Shown one piece after another: positions 18,201 to 26,256 of a stretch of DNA of 64,000 bases; position 1 is the stretch's first letter; each line of letters opens with the position of its first letter. Made by a program: the position numbers and the translations under genes. Origin of the DNA: an uncultured Bacteroidaceae bacterium (GTDB taxonomy: Bacteria > Bacteroidota > Bacteroidia > Bacteroidales > Bacteroidaceae); assembly GCA_934271655.1 (NCBI GenBank), contig CAKQRW010000001.1:62001-126000 (forward strand). The letters are read 5' to 3'. The notes below the pieces were generated by a model. It ran no database searches. It had not been told where the DNA came from and saw only the letters and a list, made by a program, of their open reading frames with translations.

Positions 18201-18312
18201 CCTTGTCTTCGCAAGCGATTATGACAATTTCCTCGACCCAGAGACAATGGGCAACCCATATGCCCAGCCTGTGTCCAAAGACATCATATTTGGCATCAGC
18301 CTTGGATTCTGA
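15256..18312 (+). CDS. SusC/RagA-family TonB-linked outer membrane protein
   Basis: The 1018-residue protein has a signal peptide (about 1-20, ending ATAQ), then a TonB-box region (DMELKDFVVTGYQ), a plug domain (about 50-190, with LSGQVAGLSAVT, IRIRGISSINGSQDPLWVLDGI and SITVLKDAAATAIYGARAANG) and a large barrel ending in ISLGF. These are the signatures of SusC/RagA transporters, which move oligosaccharides or peptides with a SusD lid. It lacks the carboxypeptidase-like domain that usually precedes the plug. It lies 34 bases after the metalloprotease gene and 103 bases before SusD. With two peptidases in the operon a peptide substrate, as for RagA, is more likely than a glycan. Confidence 0.93.
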   Translation: MKKKYIAIALLTLAPMWATAQSKKSSAKSDSISKDMELKDFVVTGYQKIDRRKMTGSSTTVKIDEGKVGAIHNIDQALSGQVAGLSAVTSSGAPGAPLKIRIRGISSINGSQDPLWVLDGIPLEGTDIPSTDELKDIDNLYQTSIAGINPADIESITVLKDAAATAIYGARAANGVIVISTKRGKAGAPVINFNAKLTCSPNIDLDRLNLLNSNEKVNLELDLLRSGYTYRENKGDVARILSALGETEAFKSGGWNALSSDAQQRVNSLRGINTDWNDILMRTALTQEYGFSVSGGGNKATYYASVGYYDQQGNVKGVDANRFNTTLKTTVRINENLKIGASLFASQRKQHSFMTDYNGFVNPVYYSRLANPYFTPYDANGNYNYDINVQGGKEDSQLDFNIFEERTNTSHDRTDRQVMAIFDAELTLARWLKFNTQVGLQVEDNTIDKYAGQNSFAMRKDLERSLYTYSDGQRPFLPTTGGMHKVTEGHSSQWTWKGMLEAQHSFGEYLQHEVQFMAGSEVRHIDTNSTYSAAYGYDPRTLTSQTVYFPTENAASLFPLHTESKTENAYVSWFATGGYTFANKYTVGGSVRFDGSDVFGVAKKYRFLPLYSVSGLWRAKQEAWLRDVEWLDNIAVRASYGIQGNIDKNTSPFLIGTYDQKSILGKTEYVISAETAPNPSLKWEKTQNVNAGIDVAVLNNALTLSVDYYFRHSSDLIGLKMLPLETGFSSSTINWATMNNSGLEIALATRNVWRKKWKWTTNLNFGFNKNKVLRETVAENATYPGREGHPVGALFALKTAGLDSEGYPLFVNKEGKSVTLTELLKLNEYGASTLSAAEQRSLYTYMGTTDPKVSGGFINTIDWKEWQLGINFTFNLGMKVRVTPSYNSTTFDRGLNTNHDVLNRWTATNPNGKYPTLMNSTDRPAEYVQYHDLNLYNMLDTWVRNSNYVRLQSLRLAYKFDSAWLRRMGVKNASASLEGRNLLVFASDYDNFLDPETMGNPYAQPVSKDIIFGISLGF

Positions 18313-18415
18313 CACAGGATGACAACATCTGGCAGAGGGAAAACGTGACAGCATGAACAACAACTGTGCCTGGTGCACATGATCATTGCTGCTCACTTAT
18401 TAAGAAAAAGAACAC

Positions 18416-19792
18416 ATGCTACAACAAAAAGAAATGAGAAATCTTACATTATACAAAATCATTACATTGTGTCTGCCACTGGCAACCATGCTGCTGTTTG
18501 CTTCATGTGATGATTTCCTCGACATACAGCCGACAGGCAAGGTGATTGCAAAGACATATGATGAATACAGAGCACTCATCACCGACGTTTACAACAACTT
18601 CCCCGACGACCGCTCGCTCACTACGCTGCGAACCGACGAGATGACACTCGATCCTGCTGTCACCACAGCAGAAGACCTGGGCTCATACTTTGACATATGG
18701 ACCTGGCAGGACGTGGCCCAAGACGAGAACACCGCCTCATACAGCTGGCGCCGCTTCTACCACAACATCTACATCGCCAATTATGTCATAGAGCACCAGA
18801 AAGACATCACCAACGGCTCAACGGAAGATATCAGCCAGCTGGTGGGAGAGGCTTACATGATAAGGGCCTACTCACACCTCATCCTCGTGAACATGTTTGG
18901 CCAGCCTTACACCAAGTGTGACCCTTCCACCACCCTATCCGTGCCCTTGTCTATAGAAGCAGACGTTGACAAGACTCTGTCCAGAGCCACAGTGGAGACT
19001 GTATACAGGCAGATACTTGATGACATCAAGTTGGCCAAAGCCAACCTTAACGTGGAGCAATGGGAAGACCAGCTGAAATACCGCTTCAACACGCTGTCGG
19101 CGGACGCACTGCAAGCGCGCGTCTGCCTATATATGGGCAACTGGCAAGAGGCTCTCACAGCCTCTGAAGCAGTGGTGAAGGCTCATCCAGCATTGGAAGA
19201 CCTCACATCCAATGGCTTCACCATGCCCGACAACTATCTCAGCAGCGAGGCTATAGTGTGTCTTGAGCAAGTGATGAAATCTGCCTATAAGGGCATCGGA
19301 ACACCTAATGCAGCTTTCATCAACACATACCGCACCGGCGACATGCGCAAAAGTCGGTATTTCAAGGCAAAGACAAGCAGACTGTACACTCTCACCAAGG
19401 GCGGAGACCAGCTCTCCCGCAGCACTTTCCGCTCAGCAGAGTTTTATCTGACCGCAGCAGAGGCCGCAGCCAGACTGAAGGACAAAGAGACGGCTTTGGA
19501 ATATCTGAAACCAATCATCAAGACACGCTACCTGGCAGCCTTGCAGCCAGCTGTGACCAGCGAGATGGCACAGAAGAGTGCCGAAGACCTTGTGGAGGCC
19601 GTGCTCAACGAACGCGCCCACGAACTATGCTTCGAGGGACACAGGTGGTTTGACCTGCGACGCACCTCCCAGCCTGAGATAACAAAGGAGTACAACGGCA
19701 CGACCTACACCCTCCATGAGGGAGACAGCCGGTACACCATGCCGATACCTTCAGAGGCTATAAGCGCCAACCCTTCTTTGGGCGAGGAATAA
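18416..19792 (+). CDS. SusD/RagB-family surface lipoprotein
   Basis: The protein of up to 458 residues has a lipoprotein signal with FASCDDFLDIQPTGKV, the classic SusD start in which Cys is lipidated. The middle contains the helical TPR-like scaffold (for example ADALQARVCLYMGNWQEAL) and the end has the RAHELCFEGHRWFDLRR signature. SusD proteins cap the SusC barrel and bind the substrate. The start is uncertain between 18416 and 18434; the later ATG begins MRNLTLYK and also leaves a good signal peptide. At under 460 residues it is shorter than many SusD proteins, mainly in the loop regions. It follows SusC and precedes a secreted propeller-like protein gene by about 90 bases. Confidence 0.92.
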   Translation: MLQQKEMRNLTLYKIITLCLPLATMLLFASCDDFLDIQPTGKVIAKTYDEYRALITDVYNNFPDDRSLTTLRTDEMTLDPAVTTAEDLGSYFDIWTWQDVAQDENTASYSWRRFYHNIYIANYVIEHQKDITNGSTEDISQLVGEAYMIRAYSHLILVNMFGQPYTKCDPSTTLSVPLSIEADVDKTLSRATVETVYRQILDDIKLAKANLNVEQWEDQLKYRFNTLSADALQARVCLYMGNWQEALTASEAVVKAHPALEDLTSNGFTMPDNYLSSEAIVCLEQVMKSAYKGIGTPNAAFINTYRTGDMRKSRYFKAKTSRLYTLTKGGDQLSRSTFRSAEFYLTAAEAAARLKDKETALEYLKPIIKTRYLAALQPAVTSEMAQKSAEDLVEAVLNERAHELCFEGHRWFDLRRTSQPEITKEYNGTTYTLHEGDSRYTMPIPSEAISANPSLGEE

Positions 19793-19883
19793 GAAGAATA
19801 AATTGTATTACATCTCAATAATTATTAGTTTAACACGGCAGGGGCCTCTGGCAAAGGCACTGCCACAACACACACAAACAGCT

Positions 19884-21425
19884 ATGAGAAAACTTATTAC
19901 TTTGTTAAGCCTCACTGTGACTGTACTCACAGCACAAGCTGGAGACTATGACTATCCGACCATGAGTGACCCATCCGGATACAACGGGAAATACGCACCC
20001 GTGGCAGCGCCCGTGGCCATCGCTCCCGACGAGAGCACCGTATACCAGGCAGGACTATTCGACCAGATGACCATGATAGGCAACGACATATTGGACCCAA
20101 TAGCCACAAGCGCATTCATCTCTGCTGTGGACAACAAGCAGGACACTCCTCTGTGGACAATCGGCATCACAGGTGCAACCCACATCAAATTCATCACAGC
20201 TACCAACGAGGCTGTTTACGTGGCAGGCACATTCGCCGACGATATCACACTCGGCAGCAAGAACGGCAACACCATGGAACTGTCAGGCACTACCGATAGC
20301 CACGAGAGCGTGAATGCCTTTATCGCTAAATACACATCGGCAGGCAACCTTGAGGCAGCTCAAGTGATCATGCCGCACAAGAACAGCGCGCATGCAGGCG
20401 ATGAATCTTATTATTCAGACCTCAGCGTCGAGCCTACAGCTCTCCAGCTCTTCAACGGCAATGTATATCTGTCATTCAACTACCTGGGCGGATATACTAC
20501 GGGAGACATCAATGTGGACGGCAACCTGAAGAGCTCATACGGACTGTATGACAACAGATGCTGCGCAGTGCTCTCTTTCAGCGAGACAGACCTCACTGGA
20601 GCACGCCAATGGATAGACATAAGAAACGCCAGCGACGTGAATGAGGATGGCATGTGCCCACAGAGCATTTGCCTCACAGCAGATGAAGCGAGCCTCTATG
20701 TAGCCTCATTCCTCTCTGGAGACAACCGCATAGACTTTCCCTACAAGGCTGAGAGCCAGACGGTGGCATTAGACCACAATGAGAATGAACAGGTATATGC
20801 AGCCGAGATCATCACTATAGACAAGAGCGGTGCCTACAAGTGCGTGAGCAAGAAAGCCACTCCATCAAGCCGCGCATTCGTCATGAACGACATTGCCAGC
20901 ATGAAGGTCGCAGGCGGCGAACTCTTCATCGCCGGCAATGTAAGCACTCCACTGCCTTTCAAAGATGAACTTGTGCCAGACCTGTGGGCAGACCAGTTTG
21001 CCGCATGCCTCAGCACAAGCGACCTCAGCTGCAAGTGGGCAAGCATCACTGGAGCCAAGAGGGACGACATGGCCACGACCAACGACAAGTACCGCAAGAG
21101 CATCGCCGCAGACGTGAAGGACGGCACACTCACTGTTCTCGGAACGACAAACTTCACCTGCGATGCAACAGGCACAGCGCCTGCATATAATGGAAGCACA
21201 AGCCTCGGTCTGGCCTTGAGCACGAGCATCTCAGCAGTGACTGTCAAGACAGACAACGGATGCAAGCTTTCTGTCACAGCATCAGGCAATGTCGGAATCA
21301 ATGCCGCCGCACCTGTTACAGACGCTGGCAACCATCCTTACTACGACCTCTCAGGCCGCAGCATCGCCACCCCAGCCAAGGGACAAATATTCATCAAGTC
21401 AAACACAAAACACATCGCGCGATGA
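19884..21425 (+). CDS. Secreted beta-propeller-like protein of the SusCD operon
   Basis: The ATG at 19884 is preferred over an in-frame codon at 19803 because it begins a clean signal peptide (MRKLITLLSLTVTVLTAQA). The 513-residue product has repeated blocks such as VYVAGTF, a gap, then AFIAKYTSAG, resembling seven-bladed SBBP-type propeller repeats. The last 30 residues (YYDLSGRSIATPAKGQIFIK) look like the C-terminal strand domain found on many secreted Prevotella proteins, some handled by type IX secretion. There is no lipobox. It may bind substrate at the surface or chaperone the peptidase that follows. Its stop overlaps the next start (ATGA), so translation of the two is probably coupled. 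No specific function is recognised. Confidence 0.75.
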   Translation: MRKLITLLSLTVTVLTAQAGDYDYPTMSDPSGYNGKYAPVAAPVAIAPDESTVYQAGLFDQMTMIGNDILDPIATSAFISAVDNKQDTPLWTIGITGATHIKFITATNEAVYVAGTFADDITLGSKNGNTMELSGTTDSHESVNAFIAKYTSAGNLEAAQVIMPHKNSAHAGDESYYSDLSVEPTALQLFNGNVYLSFNYLGGYTTGDINVDGNLKSSYGLYDNRCCAVLSFSETDLTGARQWIDIRNASDVNEDGMCPQSICLTADEASLYVASFLSGDNRIDFPYKAESQTVALDHNENEQVYAAEIITIDKSGAYKCVSKKATPSSRAFVMNDIASMKVAGGELFIAGNVSTPLPFKDELVPDLWADQFAACLSTSDLSCKWASITGAKRDDMATTNDKYRKSIAADVKDGTLTVLGTTNFTCDATGTAPAYNGSTSLGLALSTSISAVTVKTDNGCKLSVTASGNVGINAAAPVTDAGNHPYYDLSGRSIATPAKGQIFIKSNTKHIAR

Positions 21426-22132
21426 GACCGCTGTTAGCGACACTGGCCATGGCACTTCTGGCGTCGCCTGCATACGCGCAGGTGGAGCCGCTTGTCCACA
21501 CCCTGTGGAGACAGACAGCGCCATACAACTCAATGTGTCCGGACAACAAGCTGGCCGGATGCGTCGCCATAGCCATGGCACAGGTGATGAACTATCACAA
21601 GTATCCCGAGCATGGACACGGGAGCAACTCCTACAAATGGAGCGGCAAGACACTCAGCGCAGACTTCGGCAGCACATCCTACAGGTGGGATGAGATGGAA
21701 AGCGACGCCTCCGCAGCAGCAGAACTCATCTACCACTGCGGTGTGTCGGTATGGATGGACTACAGCTCATCGTTCTCAGGCTCCAACGAGTATTACGCCA
21801 AGTCGGCCCTCGTCGACTTCTTCGGCTATGACGAAGAAATAAAGATGATGCCGCGCAACAAATATTCCGACAGCGAATGGAGCCAGATGCTCAGGCAACA
21901 GCTCGACCAAGGCTGGCCCATGATCTACTCAAGCGGAGGACACACCTTCGTAGTAGACGGATACAACGCAGCCGGACTCTTCCACGCCAACATGGGCTAT
22001 GGATACGAGGGCCGATACTACACCATAGAAGAGCTTGGCTCGAAACAAAGCTCTACAGCCATCATCAATATCCACCCCACAGACAGCTTCATTCCACCGC
22101 TCATCTGCTGGAACGCCCATTGGCCCGACTGA
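21422..22132 (+). CDS. C10 (streptopain-like) cysteine peptidase without a propeptide
   Basis: The 236-residue product starts at the ATG overlapping the previous stop and has a signal peptide (about 1-19, ending AYAQ). The C10 catalytic Cys is Cys47 in GCVAIAMAQVM and the His is His174 in GGHTFVVDGY. The later family motif, normally near NWGW, reads HANMGYG, so the Asn (190) is kept but the first Trp is Met and the second is Tyr. Usual C10 enzymes have a 100-residue inhibitory propeptide; here the catalytic domain begins right after the signal peptide. It is the last gene of the operon with SusC, SusD and a metalloprotease, and an intrinsic terminator follows. Activity is plausible but unproven given the changed motif. 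Confidence 0.85.
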   Translation: MRPLLATLAMALLASPAYAQVEPLVHTLWRQTAPYNSMCPDNKLAGCVAIAMAQVMNYHKYPEHGHGSNSYKWSGKTLSADFGSTSYRWDEMESDASAAAELIYHCGVSVWMDYSSSFSGSNEYYAKSALVDFFGYDEEIKMMPRNKYSDSEWSQMLRQQLDQGWPMIYSSGGHTFVVDGYNAAGLFHANMGYGYEGRYYTIEELGSKQSSTAIINIHPTDSFIPPLICWNAHWPD

Positions 22133-22279
22133 CGCCACGCACAGGAGCCAGCATGGATAGCAGAAGGGAAACAGCCGACGCACGCAAGCCCGCCAGCACT
22201 CATGCCTTACGGCATGCAAACATATCTTCATGCTGCGCCAATGACGCAGAGAGCCGCAACATTTGAATCGTTTGACCAC

Positions 22280-22316
22280 AAAAAACGCTCTATATTCTAT
22301 GTATAGAGCGTTTTTT
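22280..22316 (+). terminator. Intrinsic terminator of the protease-SusCD operon
   Basis: Stem AAAACGCTCTATA (22282-22294) pairs with TATAGAGCGTTTT (22302-22314) around a 7-base loop, followed by a run of Ts. It lies about 150 bases past the C10 peptidase stop. The rest of 22133-22438 holds only the next promoter. Confidence 0.9.
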
Positions 22317-22351
22317 TCGTTTCAACACGTGGCCAAATAGAATAAAATCCG

Positions 22352-22374
22352 TAAATTTGCAAGTACTTGTACTT
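22352..22374 (+). promoter_or_regulatory. Promoter of the etf operon with a palindromic site at the start of transcription
   Basis: TAAATTTG at 22352-22359 matches TAnnTTTG. Immediately after it, AAGTAC and GTACTT form a 6-bp inverted repeat with a 2-base centre (22361-22374), covering the expected transcription start. This could be a repressor site. The leader is about 75 bases long. Confidence 0.6.
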
Positions 22375-22438
22375 TACCACAAAAGCACATAGTGACCTAA
22401 AACAGCGTATAAAACAAACTAACAATCAATAAAGGAAT

Positions 22439-23248
22439 ATGAGTTTAAAAATTATCGTACTCGCAAAGCAGGTGCCCGACACACGCAACGTGGGACCTGA
22501 TGCCATGACACCAGAGGGTACAGTGAACCGCGCAGCTCTGCCTGCCGTATTCAACCCAGAGGACTTGAACGCGCTCGAGCAGGCTCTCCGCATAAAGGAC
22601 GCCAACCCGGGCTCAACCATCACAATGATCACCATGGGCCTGCCCAAAGCCGCCGAGGTGCTTAAAGAAGGCATCTACCGCGGAGCAGACGAAGGCATCC
22701 TCGTGTCAGACCGTCCACTTGGCGGCGCAGACACCCTTGCCACATCCTACACTCTGGCACAAGCCATCAAGAAAGTGGGCGACTATGACATCATCCTCTG
22801 CGGCCGCCAGGCCATCGACGGCGACACAGCACAGGTGGGACCACAGGTAGCAGAAAAACTCGGACTGACACAGATCACATACACAGAGGAGATTCTTTCC
22901 ATAGACAAAGAAGCACGCAAGATTGTGGCCAAGCGCCATATCGACGGAGGAGTGGAGACAGTGGAAGGCCCGCTGCCTATCGTCGTCACAGTCAACGGCT
23001 CTGCCGCTCCATGCCGTGTGCGCAACGTGAAGCGCGTGTGGGCCAACAAGAACAGGGAGTTCCCTGTATGGGGCGCTGCCGACATCGAGGCCGACCCTGC
23101 ACAGATAGGCAAGGCTGGCTCGCCAACCAATGTGAAGGCCGTGAAGAGCATTGTCTTCAAAGCCAAGGAAAACAAGACTCTCACATCAAGCGACGCCGAT
23201 GTGGAAAGCCTTATTGTTGAACTTATGGAATCTAACACCATCGGATAA
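22439..23248 (+). CDS. etfB: Electron transfer flavoprotein beta subunit
   Basis: The 269-residue protein matches EtfB throughout: the start SLKIIVLAKQVPDT, the segment AAEVLKEGIYRGADEGILVSD, and DIILCGRQAIDGDTAQVGP, which forms part of the AMP or second-FAD binding region. EtfB pairs with EtfA to carry electrons from acyl-CoA dehydrogenase. It is followed directly by etfA with a one-base TAATG overlap, so the subunits are made in equal amounts. In anaerobes EtfAB may bifurcate or confurcate electrons; the long DGDTAQVGP loop fits either type. Its ribosome binding site is a weak AAAGGA just before the ATG. Confidence 0.95.
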   Translation: MSLKIIVLAKQVPDTRNVGPDAMTPEGTVNRAALPAVFNPEDLNALEQALRIKDANPGSTITMITMGLPKAAEVLKEGIYRGADEGILVSDRPLGGADTLATSYTLAQAIKKVGDYDIILCGRQAIDGDTAQVGPQVAEKLGLTQITYTEEILSIDKEARKIVAKRHIDGGVETVEGPLPIVVTVNGSAAPCRVRNVKRVWANKNREFPVWGAADIEADPAQIGKAGSPTNVKAVKSIVFKAKENKTLTSSDADVESLIVELMESNTIG

Positions 23249-24288
23249 TGAACAACGTTTTTGTATATTGTGAACTTGAAGGCAACAAGGTTGCCGACGT
23301 AAGTCTGGAACTCTGCACCAAAGGTCGCAAACTCGCCAATCAGCTGGGCGTACAGCTTGAGGCCATCCTCATAGGCCACAACCTTGACGGAGTGGAAAAA
23401 CAGGTCATGCCATTTGGTGTGGACAAAGTGCACGTATTCGACGCAGAGGGACTCTTCCCTTACACCTCTCTCCCTCACACTTCTGCAGTGGTGAACCTCT
23501 TCAAGGAGGAGCAGCCACAGATTTGCCTTCTTGGCGCCACAGTCATAGGACGCGACCTCGGCCCACGCGTGTCATCAGCCCTGCATTCAGGACTGACAGC
23601 CGACTGCACCCAGCTGGAGATAGGTTCTTTCGACATGAAGGTGAAGAATGCCGAAGGAAACTTCGTGGAGAAGCACTACGAGGACCAGCTCTACCAGATA
23701 CGTCCAGCCTTCGGAGGCTCTATCATAGCCACTATCGTCAACCCTGAGCACCGCCCACAGATGGCCACTGTGCGCGACGGCGTGATGAAGAAGGAGATCC
23801 TGGATGAGAACTACAAGGGAGAGGTCATCAAGCATGACGTGGCCAAGTATATCCCAGAGACAGACTACGTGGTGAAAGTTCTCGACCGCCACGTAGAGAA
23901 AGCCAAGCACAATCTCAAGGGCGCTCCAATAGTCATAGCCGGCGGTTATGGCGTGGGCGGACCAGAAGGATTCAAGCTCCTCTTCGAGCTTGCCAAGGAA
24001 CTTCACGCTGAGGTGGGAGCCAGCCGCGCTGCCGTCGACGCAGGATGGATTGACCACGACCGCCAGATCGGCCAGACAGGCACAACAGTCCGTCCAAAGG
24101 TGTACATCGCATGCGGCATATCCGGAGCCATCCAGCATGTAGCCGGCATGAAGGACTCAGGCATCATCATCTCCATCAACTCTGACCCACAGGCTCCAAT
24201 CAACCAGATTGCAGACTACATCATCAATGGCACTGTTGAGGAGGTCGTTCCAAAGCTGATCAAGTACTACAAGAAGAACTCTAAATAA
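23248..24288 (+). CDS. etfA: Electron transfer flavoprotein alpha subunit
   Basis: The 346-residue protein has an N-terminal Rossmann-like domain (about 1-200) and the C-terminal FAD domain with APIVIAGGYGVGGPEGF, EVGASRAAVDAGW, GQTGTTVRPKVYIACGISGA and HVAGMKDSG, the signature of EtfA FAD binding. With EtfB it forms the electron carrier between an acyl-CoA dehydrogenase, encoded next, and the respiratory or ferredoxin pool. Its start overlaps the etfB stop by one base. No N-terminal ferredoxin extension is present, unlike in some clostridial EtfA proteins. Confidence 0.95.
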   Translation: MNNVFVYCELEGNKVADVSLELCTKGRKLANQLGVQLEAILIGHNLDGVEKQVMPFGVDKVHVFDAEGLFPYTSLPHTSAVVNLFKEEQPQICLLGATVIGRDLGPRVSSALHSGLTADCTQLEIGSFDMKVKNAEGNFVEKHYEDQLYQIRPAFGGSIIATIVNPEHRPQMATVRDGVMKKEILDENYKGEVIKHDVAKYIPETDYVVKVLDRHVEKAKHNLKGAPIVIAGGYGVGGPEGFKLLFELAKELHAEVGASRAAVDAGWIDHDRQIGQTGTTVRPKVYIACGISGAIQHVAGMKDSGIIISINSDPQAPINQIADYIINGTVEEVVPKLIKYYKKNSK

Positions 24289-24385
24289 AGGCCGCGTGCG
24301 GCAACATCCCTGCCATACAAAGCAGAGAGGCGGCAGCCGCAACAGGGCATTTCTACAATAAACATAACAGACATAAAGACACTAT

Positions 24386-26095
24386 ATGGCTAATTCATAT
24401 ACAGACGTTCCTGAAATCAAATTTCACATGGAACACCCTTTGATGAAGCGCATCGTTGAGTTGAAGGAAAGAAACTTTGCAGACTATGGCCAGTATGACT
24501 ATGCTCCAAAGGACTATGAGGACGCACAGGACAACTACAACAGCCTGCTTGAGATAACTGGCGACATCAATGCCAACATCATCGGCCCTAACTCCGAGGA
24601 GGTAGATGCCGAGGGACCTCACTGCGAGAACGGACGTGTGCGCTATGCAGCTAAGACCTACGAAAACCTTGATGCCACCATCAAGGCCGGACTCTGCGGC
24701 ATGACCATGCCACGCCGCTACGGAGGCCTCAACCTTCCTAACGTGGTGTACACAGCTGCCAACGAGATGATAGCCCAGGGCGACGCAGGCTTTGAGAATA
24801 TATGGTCGCTCCAGGACTGCATCGAGACACTCTATGAATTTGGCGACGAAGACCAGCGCCGCCGCTACATCCCACGCGTATGCGCTGGCGAGACTATGTC
24901 AATGGACCTCACAGAGCCAGACGCTGGCTCAGACCTCCAGTCTGTCATGCTCAAGGCCACTTACAGCGAGGAGGACAAATGCTGGTATCTCAACGGAGTG
25001 AAGCGCTTCATCACCAACGGCGACGCAGACATCCACCTGGTGCTGGCACGTTCGGTAGAGGGCACACGCGACGGACGCGGCCTGTCCATGTTCATTTACG
25101 ACAAGCGCAACGGTGGCGTGAACGTGCGCCGCATAGAGAACAAGCTCGGCATCCACGGCAGCCCTACATGCGAGCTTGTCTACAAGAACGCCAAGGCAGA
25201 GCTCTGCGGCTCTGAGAAACTCGGACTCATCAAATATGTCATGGGACTCATGAACGGCGCGCGCCTCGGCATCGCTTCCCAGTCGGTAGGCGCAGAGCAG
25301 GCCGCTTACGAAGAGGCTATCAACTATGCGCGCGACCGCAAGCAGTTCGGCAAGGAGATTATCCACTTCCCTGCTGTCTACGACATGATCTCACGCATCA
25401 AGGCCAAGCTTGACGCAGGCCGCTCGCTCCTGTACATGACAGCCCGCTATGTGGACATCTACAAGATTCTTGACGACATCTCCAAGGAGCGCAAGCTCAC
25501 TCCAGAGGAGCGTGCCGAATACAAGAAATACAGCAAGATGGCCGACGCCTTCACTCCATTGGCCAAGGGCATGAACTCAGAGTTCGCCAATGAGTCGGCC
25601 TACGACTCCATCCAGGTGCACGGAGGCTCAGGCTTCATGCTTGAGTACAAGTGCCAGCGCATCTACCGCGACGCACGCATCATGTCCATATACGAGGGCA
25701 CCACACAGCTCCAGACCGTGGCAGCCATCCGCTACATCACTTCAGGCTTCTACGCCAACGTCATCAAGGAGTATGAGCAGGAGCATGTCGAAGAGCAGTA
25801 TGAGTCTTACGCCACACGCATCAAGGACATGGCCGACAAGCTCGCCTTCTGCACAGACAAGGCTAAGGAGGCTGGCAACCAGGACTTCCTCGACCTCTGC
25901 GCGCGCAAGCTCTATGAGATGACAGCATACGTCATCATGTGCCACCTTCTCCTCCAGGACACACAGCGCGCTCCTGAACTCTTCAGCAAGTCGCTCGTAG
26001 TGTTCATGAACTATGCCGAGAGTGAAGTGGCAAAGCACTTCAACTACATCCACAAACTCAGTGTGGACCAGCTGCCTAATTATGTCCAGGAATAA
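24386..26095 (+). CDS. Acyl-CoA dehydrogenase with C-terminal extension
   Basis: The 569-residue protein has the acyl-CoA dehydrogenase fold: an N-terminal helical domain (about 60-165), a middle beta domain with MDLTEPDAGSDLQS and FITNGDAD, and a C-terminal helical domain with DRKQFGKEI and the VHGGSGFMLEYKCQRIYRD segment. The catalytic Glu is probably the Glu in IYEGTTQLQ. A further 120 or so residues at the C-terminus make it longer than the usual 380-residue enzyme, as in the Bacteroidetes members next to etfBA. It oxidises an acyl-CoA, or reduces an enoyl-CoA, with EtfAB as redox partner. The gap of 97 bases from etfA and the terminator afterwards suggest a three-gene operon. The chain length used is unknown. 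Confidence 0.92.
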   Translation: MANSYTDVPEIKFHMEHPLMKRIVELKERNFADYGQYDYAPKDYEDAQDNYNSLLEITGDINANIIGPNSEEVDAEGPHCENGRVRYAAKTYENLDATIKAGLCGMTMPRRYGGLNLPNVVYTAANEMIAQGDAGFENIWSLQDCIETLYEFGDEDQRRRYIPRVCAGETMSMDLTEPDAGSDLQSVMLKATYSEEDKCWYLNGVKRFITNGDADIHLVLARSVEGTRDGRGLSMFIYDKRNGGVNVRRIENKLGIHGSPTCELVYKNAKAELCGSEKLGLIKYVMGLMNGARLGIASQSVGAEQAAYEEAINYARDRKQFGKEIIHFPAVYDMISRIKAKLDAGRSLLYMTARYVDIYKILDDISKERKLTPEERAEYKKYSKMADAFTPLAKGMNSEFANESAYDSIQVHGGSGFMLEYKCQRIYRDARIMSIYEGTTQLQTVAAIRYITSGFYANVIKEYEQEHVEEQYESYATRIKDMADKLAFCTDKAKEAGNQDFLDLCARKLYEMTAYVIMCHLLLQDTQRAPELFSKSLVVFMNYAESEVAKHFNYIHKLSVDQLPNYVQE

Positions 26096-26122
26096 TCTCA
26101 TGGCAAATATAAATAAATGACC

Positions 26123-26179
26123 CAACGGTTGCGCTTCTTTTGCCCACGCAAAGGATAGCGCAGCCGTTGTCTTTTTTTT
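26123..26179 (+). terminator. Intrinsic terminator of the etf-acyl-CoA dehydrogenase operon
   Basis: CAACGG and GCGC (26123-26134) pair with GCGC and CCGTTG (26158-26169) around a roughly 23-base loop, followed by eight Ts. It lies about 30 bases after the dehydrogenase stop. Confidence 0.85.
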
Positions 26180-26256
26180 ATGAATGGCCATGGCCTTACA
26201 CAGAAGGCTGGCGCACAGCAAAAATCATCATTAACCTAACAAGCTACATCTTTATC

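Noticed and set aside
19803..19883. A longer start for the propeller-like protein
   Set aside because: The extra 27 residues would bury the clear signal peptide; the ATG at 19884 gives a normal secreted start.
21260..21421. A longer start for the C10 peptidase that might supply a propeptide
   Set aside because: The extension of 54 residues is a shadow of the upstream gene, lies before the signal peptide and has no propeptide pattern.
22133..22438. A tRNA or other structured RNA in the larger gaps
   Set aside because: I found no cloverleaf or T-loop pattern in any gap; the hairpins seen are terminators or repeats.
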